Source: Manis javanica | Taxonomy: Eukaryota > Chordata > Mammalia > Pholidota > Manidae | Assembly (NCBI RefSeq): GCF_040802235.1 | Contig: NC_133157.1 | Coordinates: 26,491,501 to 26,555,500, forward strand | Direction: 5' to 3' | DNA: 64,000 nt | Shown: one piece after another, positions 61,115-64,000 of the stretch | Numbering within the stretch: position 1 is the stretch's first letter | How the letters are laid out: each line of letters starts with the position of its first letter | Notes under the pieces: generated by a model | What the model saw: only the letters and a program-made list of their open reading frames with translations | Databases searched by the model: none | Told to the model about the DNA's origin: nothing | Made by a program: the position numbers and the translations under genes

Positions 61115-64000
61115 CCTCATGAGTTCATTTTTGCTTTTGTTTTCCTTTCTTGAGGAGATGGGTTCAGGAAGAAGTTGCTCATGCTTATATTCAGGAGATG
61201 TTTGCCTATTTTGTCTTCCAAGTGTTCTATGGTTTCATGACTTACATTCAATTCTTTAATCCATTTCAAGTTTACTTTTGTGTATGGGGTTAAACAATAA
61301 TCCAGTTTCATTCTCTTGCATGTAGCTGTCCAGTTTTTCCAATACCAGCTGTTGAAGAGGCCATCATTTCCCCACTGTATGTCCATGGCTCCTTTATCAT
61401 ATATTAATTGACCACATATGGTTGGGTTTATATCTGGGCTCTCTAGTCTGTTCCTTTGGTCTATGGGTCTGTTCTTGTGCTAGTACCAAATTGTCTTGAT
61501 TACTGTGGCTTTGTAGTAGAGCTTGAAGTTGGGTAGTGAGATGCCCCCTGCTTATTCTTCCTTCTCAGGATTGCTTTTAACATTCGAGGTCTTTTGTTGT
61601 TCCATATGTATTTTAGGATGATTTTCTCTAGTTTGTTGAAGAATGCTGTTGGTATTTTGATAAGAATTGCATTGACTCTGTAGATTGTTTTTGGCAGGAT
61701 GGCCATTGTGACAATCCTATCCATGAGCATGGGATGTGTTTCCATTTATTGGTATCTTCTTTAATTTCTCCCATGCTTGTCTTGTAGTTTTCAGAATATA
61801 GGTCTTTCACTTCCTTAGCTAGGTTTATTCCTAGGTATTTTATTGTTTCTGATGCAATTGTGAATGGAATTGTTCTCCTGATTTCTCTCTCTGCTAGTTC
61901 ATTGTTAGTGTATAGGAATGCCACAGATTTCTGTGTATTAATTTTATATCCTGCAACTTTGCTGAATTCAGATAGTAGATCTAGTAATTTTTTAGTGAAG
62001 TATTTAGGGTTTTTTTTATGTACAATATCATGTCATCTGCAAACAGGGGAAGTTTAACTTCTTCCTCGCCAATCTGGATGCCTTTTATTTCTCTGTGTTG
62101 TCTGATTGCCATGGCCAGGACCTCCAGTACTATGTTGAATAGAAGTGGGGTGAGTGGGCATCCTTGTCTTTTTCCCGATCTTAAAGGAAAAGCTTTTAGC
62201 TTCTTGCTCTTCAGTATAATGTTGGCTGTGGGTTTTTCATATATGGCCTTTATTATGTTGAAGTACTTGCCCTGTATACCCATTTTATTGAGAGTTTTTA
62301 TCATGAATGGATGTTAAATTGTGTCAAATGCTTTTTCAGCATTTATGGAATTATCATGTGGTTTTTGTCCTTTTTTTTAATGTGGTGGGTGATGGTGGAT
62401 TTTTGAATGTTGTACCATCCTTGCATCCCTGGAATAAATCCTTCTTGATCATGATGTATGATACTTTTGATGTATTTTTGAATTTGTTTTTCTAATACTT
62501 TGTTGAGTATTTTTGCATCTATGTTCATCCTGGATATTGGTCTGTGCTTTTCTTTTTATGTGGTGTGTTTGTCTGGTTTTGGTATTAGAGTGATGCTAGC
62601 CTCATAGAATGAGTTTGGAAGTATTCCCTCCTCTTCTATTTTTTTGGAAAACTTTAAGGAGAATTGATACTAGGCCTTCACTAAATGTTTGATAAAATTC
62701 AGCAGAGAAGCCATCTGGTCCCAGGGTTTTGTTCTTAGGTAGATTTTTTATTACCAGTTCAATTTCGTTGCTGGTAATTGGTCTGTTCAGATTTTCTGTT
62801 TCTTCCTTGGCCCCCTTGGAAGGTTGTGTTTTTCTAGAAAGTTGTCCATTTTTTCTAGTTTATCCAGTTTGTTAGCATCTAGGTTTTCATAGTATTCTCT
62901 AATACATTTTTGTATTTCTATGGTGTCTGTAGTCATTTTTCCTTTCTCATTTCTGATTCTGTTTATGTGTATAAACTCTTTTTTTCTTGATAAGTCTGGC
63001 TAAGGTTTTATCTATTTTGTTTATTTTGTCAGAGAAGCAGCTCCTGCTTTCATTGATTCTATTGTTTTATTCTCAATTTCATTTATTTGTGCTGTAATCT
63101 TTATTATGTCCCTCCTTCTACTGAATTTGGGCTTCATCTTTTCTTCTTTTTCTAGTTTCATTAATTGTGAGTTTAGACTGCTTATATGGGATTGTTCTTC
63201 TTTCTTCAATTAGGCCTGTATTGCAATATTCTTTTCTCTTAGCACAGCCTCAGCTGCATCCCACAGATTTTGTGGTGTTGAATTATTGTTGTCATTTATG
63301 TCCATATGTTGCTTCATCTCTGTTTTTATTTGGTCATTGATCCATTGGTTATTTAGGAGAATGTTGTGAAGCCTCCATGTGTTTGTGGAATTTTTCATTT
63401 TCTTTGCATAATTTATTTTTAGTTTCTTACCTTTGTGATCTGAGAAACTGGTTGGTACAATTTCAATCTTTTTGAATTTACTTAGGCTCTTTTTGTGTCC
63501 TAGTATATGATCTATTCTTGAAAATGTTCCATGTGAACTTTAGAAGAATATGTATTCTGTTGCTTTTGGGTGTAGAGTTCTGTAGATGTCTGTTAGGTCC
63601 ATCTGTTCTATAGTGTTGTTCAGTGTCTCTGTCTCCTTACTTATCTTCTGTCTGGTTTATCTGTCCTTCAGAGTGGAGTGTTGAAGTCTCCTAGAAAGTA
63701 TGCATTGCATTCTATTTCCCCTTTGAATTCTATTAGTTTTTTTTTCACATATGTGGGTGCTCCTGTGTTGGGAGCATAGATATGTATAATGATTCTATCT
63801 TCTGGTTGGATAGACCCCTTTATCATTCCCTAATGTCCCTTTTTGTCTCTTGTTAGTTTCTTTGTTTTGAAGTCTATTTTGTTTGATACAAGTACTGCAA
63901 CTCCTGCTTTTTTGTCTGGGTTAGTTACATGAAATATGTTTTTCCATCCCTTCACTTTTAGTCTGTGTATGTCTTTGGGTTTGAAGTGAGTCTCTTGCAG
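61115..64000 (-). mobile_element. L1 fragment (ORF2), continues past the right edge
   Basis: It starts abruptly within ORF2 near the C-terminal third (61117-61386: [13 protein letters not shown]). It continues through RT with [10 protein letters not shown] (61981-62304) and linker (62343-63398) to the endonuclease near 63500-64000. It has many frameshifts. Its 3' end is missing next to the L1 at 55034-61110. Confidence 0.9.

Noticed and set aside
60558-61259. 233-residue plus-strand frame
   Set aside because: It crosses the antisense 5'UTR of one L1 and ORF2 of another; no domain seen.
1-64000. CRISPR-like arrays, operons, tRNA or rRNA genes
   Set aside because: None seen. Composition and content are those of a mammalian chromosome; the only repeats in series are microsatellites and dispersed retrotransposons.

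Overview
This is a piece of placental mammal nuclear genome. It shows a low gene density, LINE-1 (L1) retrotransposons in every state of decay, MIR SINEs, endogenous retrovirus (ERV) remnants, and intronless olfactory receptor (OR) reading frames. There is no bacterial or phage content. The L1 3'UTR and the ERV-env retrosequences look like those I associate with pangolins (Manis). That assignment is from memory and was not checked.

Layout. 1-10.2 kb: an L1 fragment on the minus strand, split by a poly(A)-tailed copy of an ERV env transcript, then old L1 fragments, then a nearly full-length minus-strand L1 (5548-10195) with target-site duplications. 11.4-32.0 kb: a head-to-tail tandem duplication of a roughly 10-kb unit. 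Each unit carries one intact minus-strand OR gene of family 13 type (12899-13840 and 25978-26928). The units share MIR copies and a purine-rich tract. They differ by later insertions: an L1 3' end in unit 1 and a deleted class III-like ERV with both LTRs in unit 2. 32.2-35.4 kb: old L1 remnants and an inverted repeat. 35.4-41.7 kb: a second near full-length L1. 41.7-46.6 kb: old L1 with two younger L1 3' ends nested in or next to it. 46.6-49.3 kb: mostly unique sequence with one L1 3' end carrying a 5' inversion. 49.3-64.0 kb: three more minus-strand L1 blocks and a second env retrosequence.

The only genes that look functional are the two ORs, G protein-coupled receptors for odorants expressed in olfactory neurons. 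Their coding regions are about 98% identical (about 20 substitutions counted by eye over about 930 bp), while the flanks of the duplication are clearly more diverged. This suggests gene conversion between the copies. All L1 and ERV reading frames seen are broken. I found no new multi-gene system. The most interesting items are the homogenised OR pair, the recurrent L1-mobilised env transcripts with an alpharetrovirus-like transmembrane subunit, the provirus with a serine-tRNA-like primer site, and several insertions with a readable empty site in a paralogous copy.
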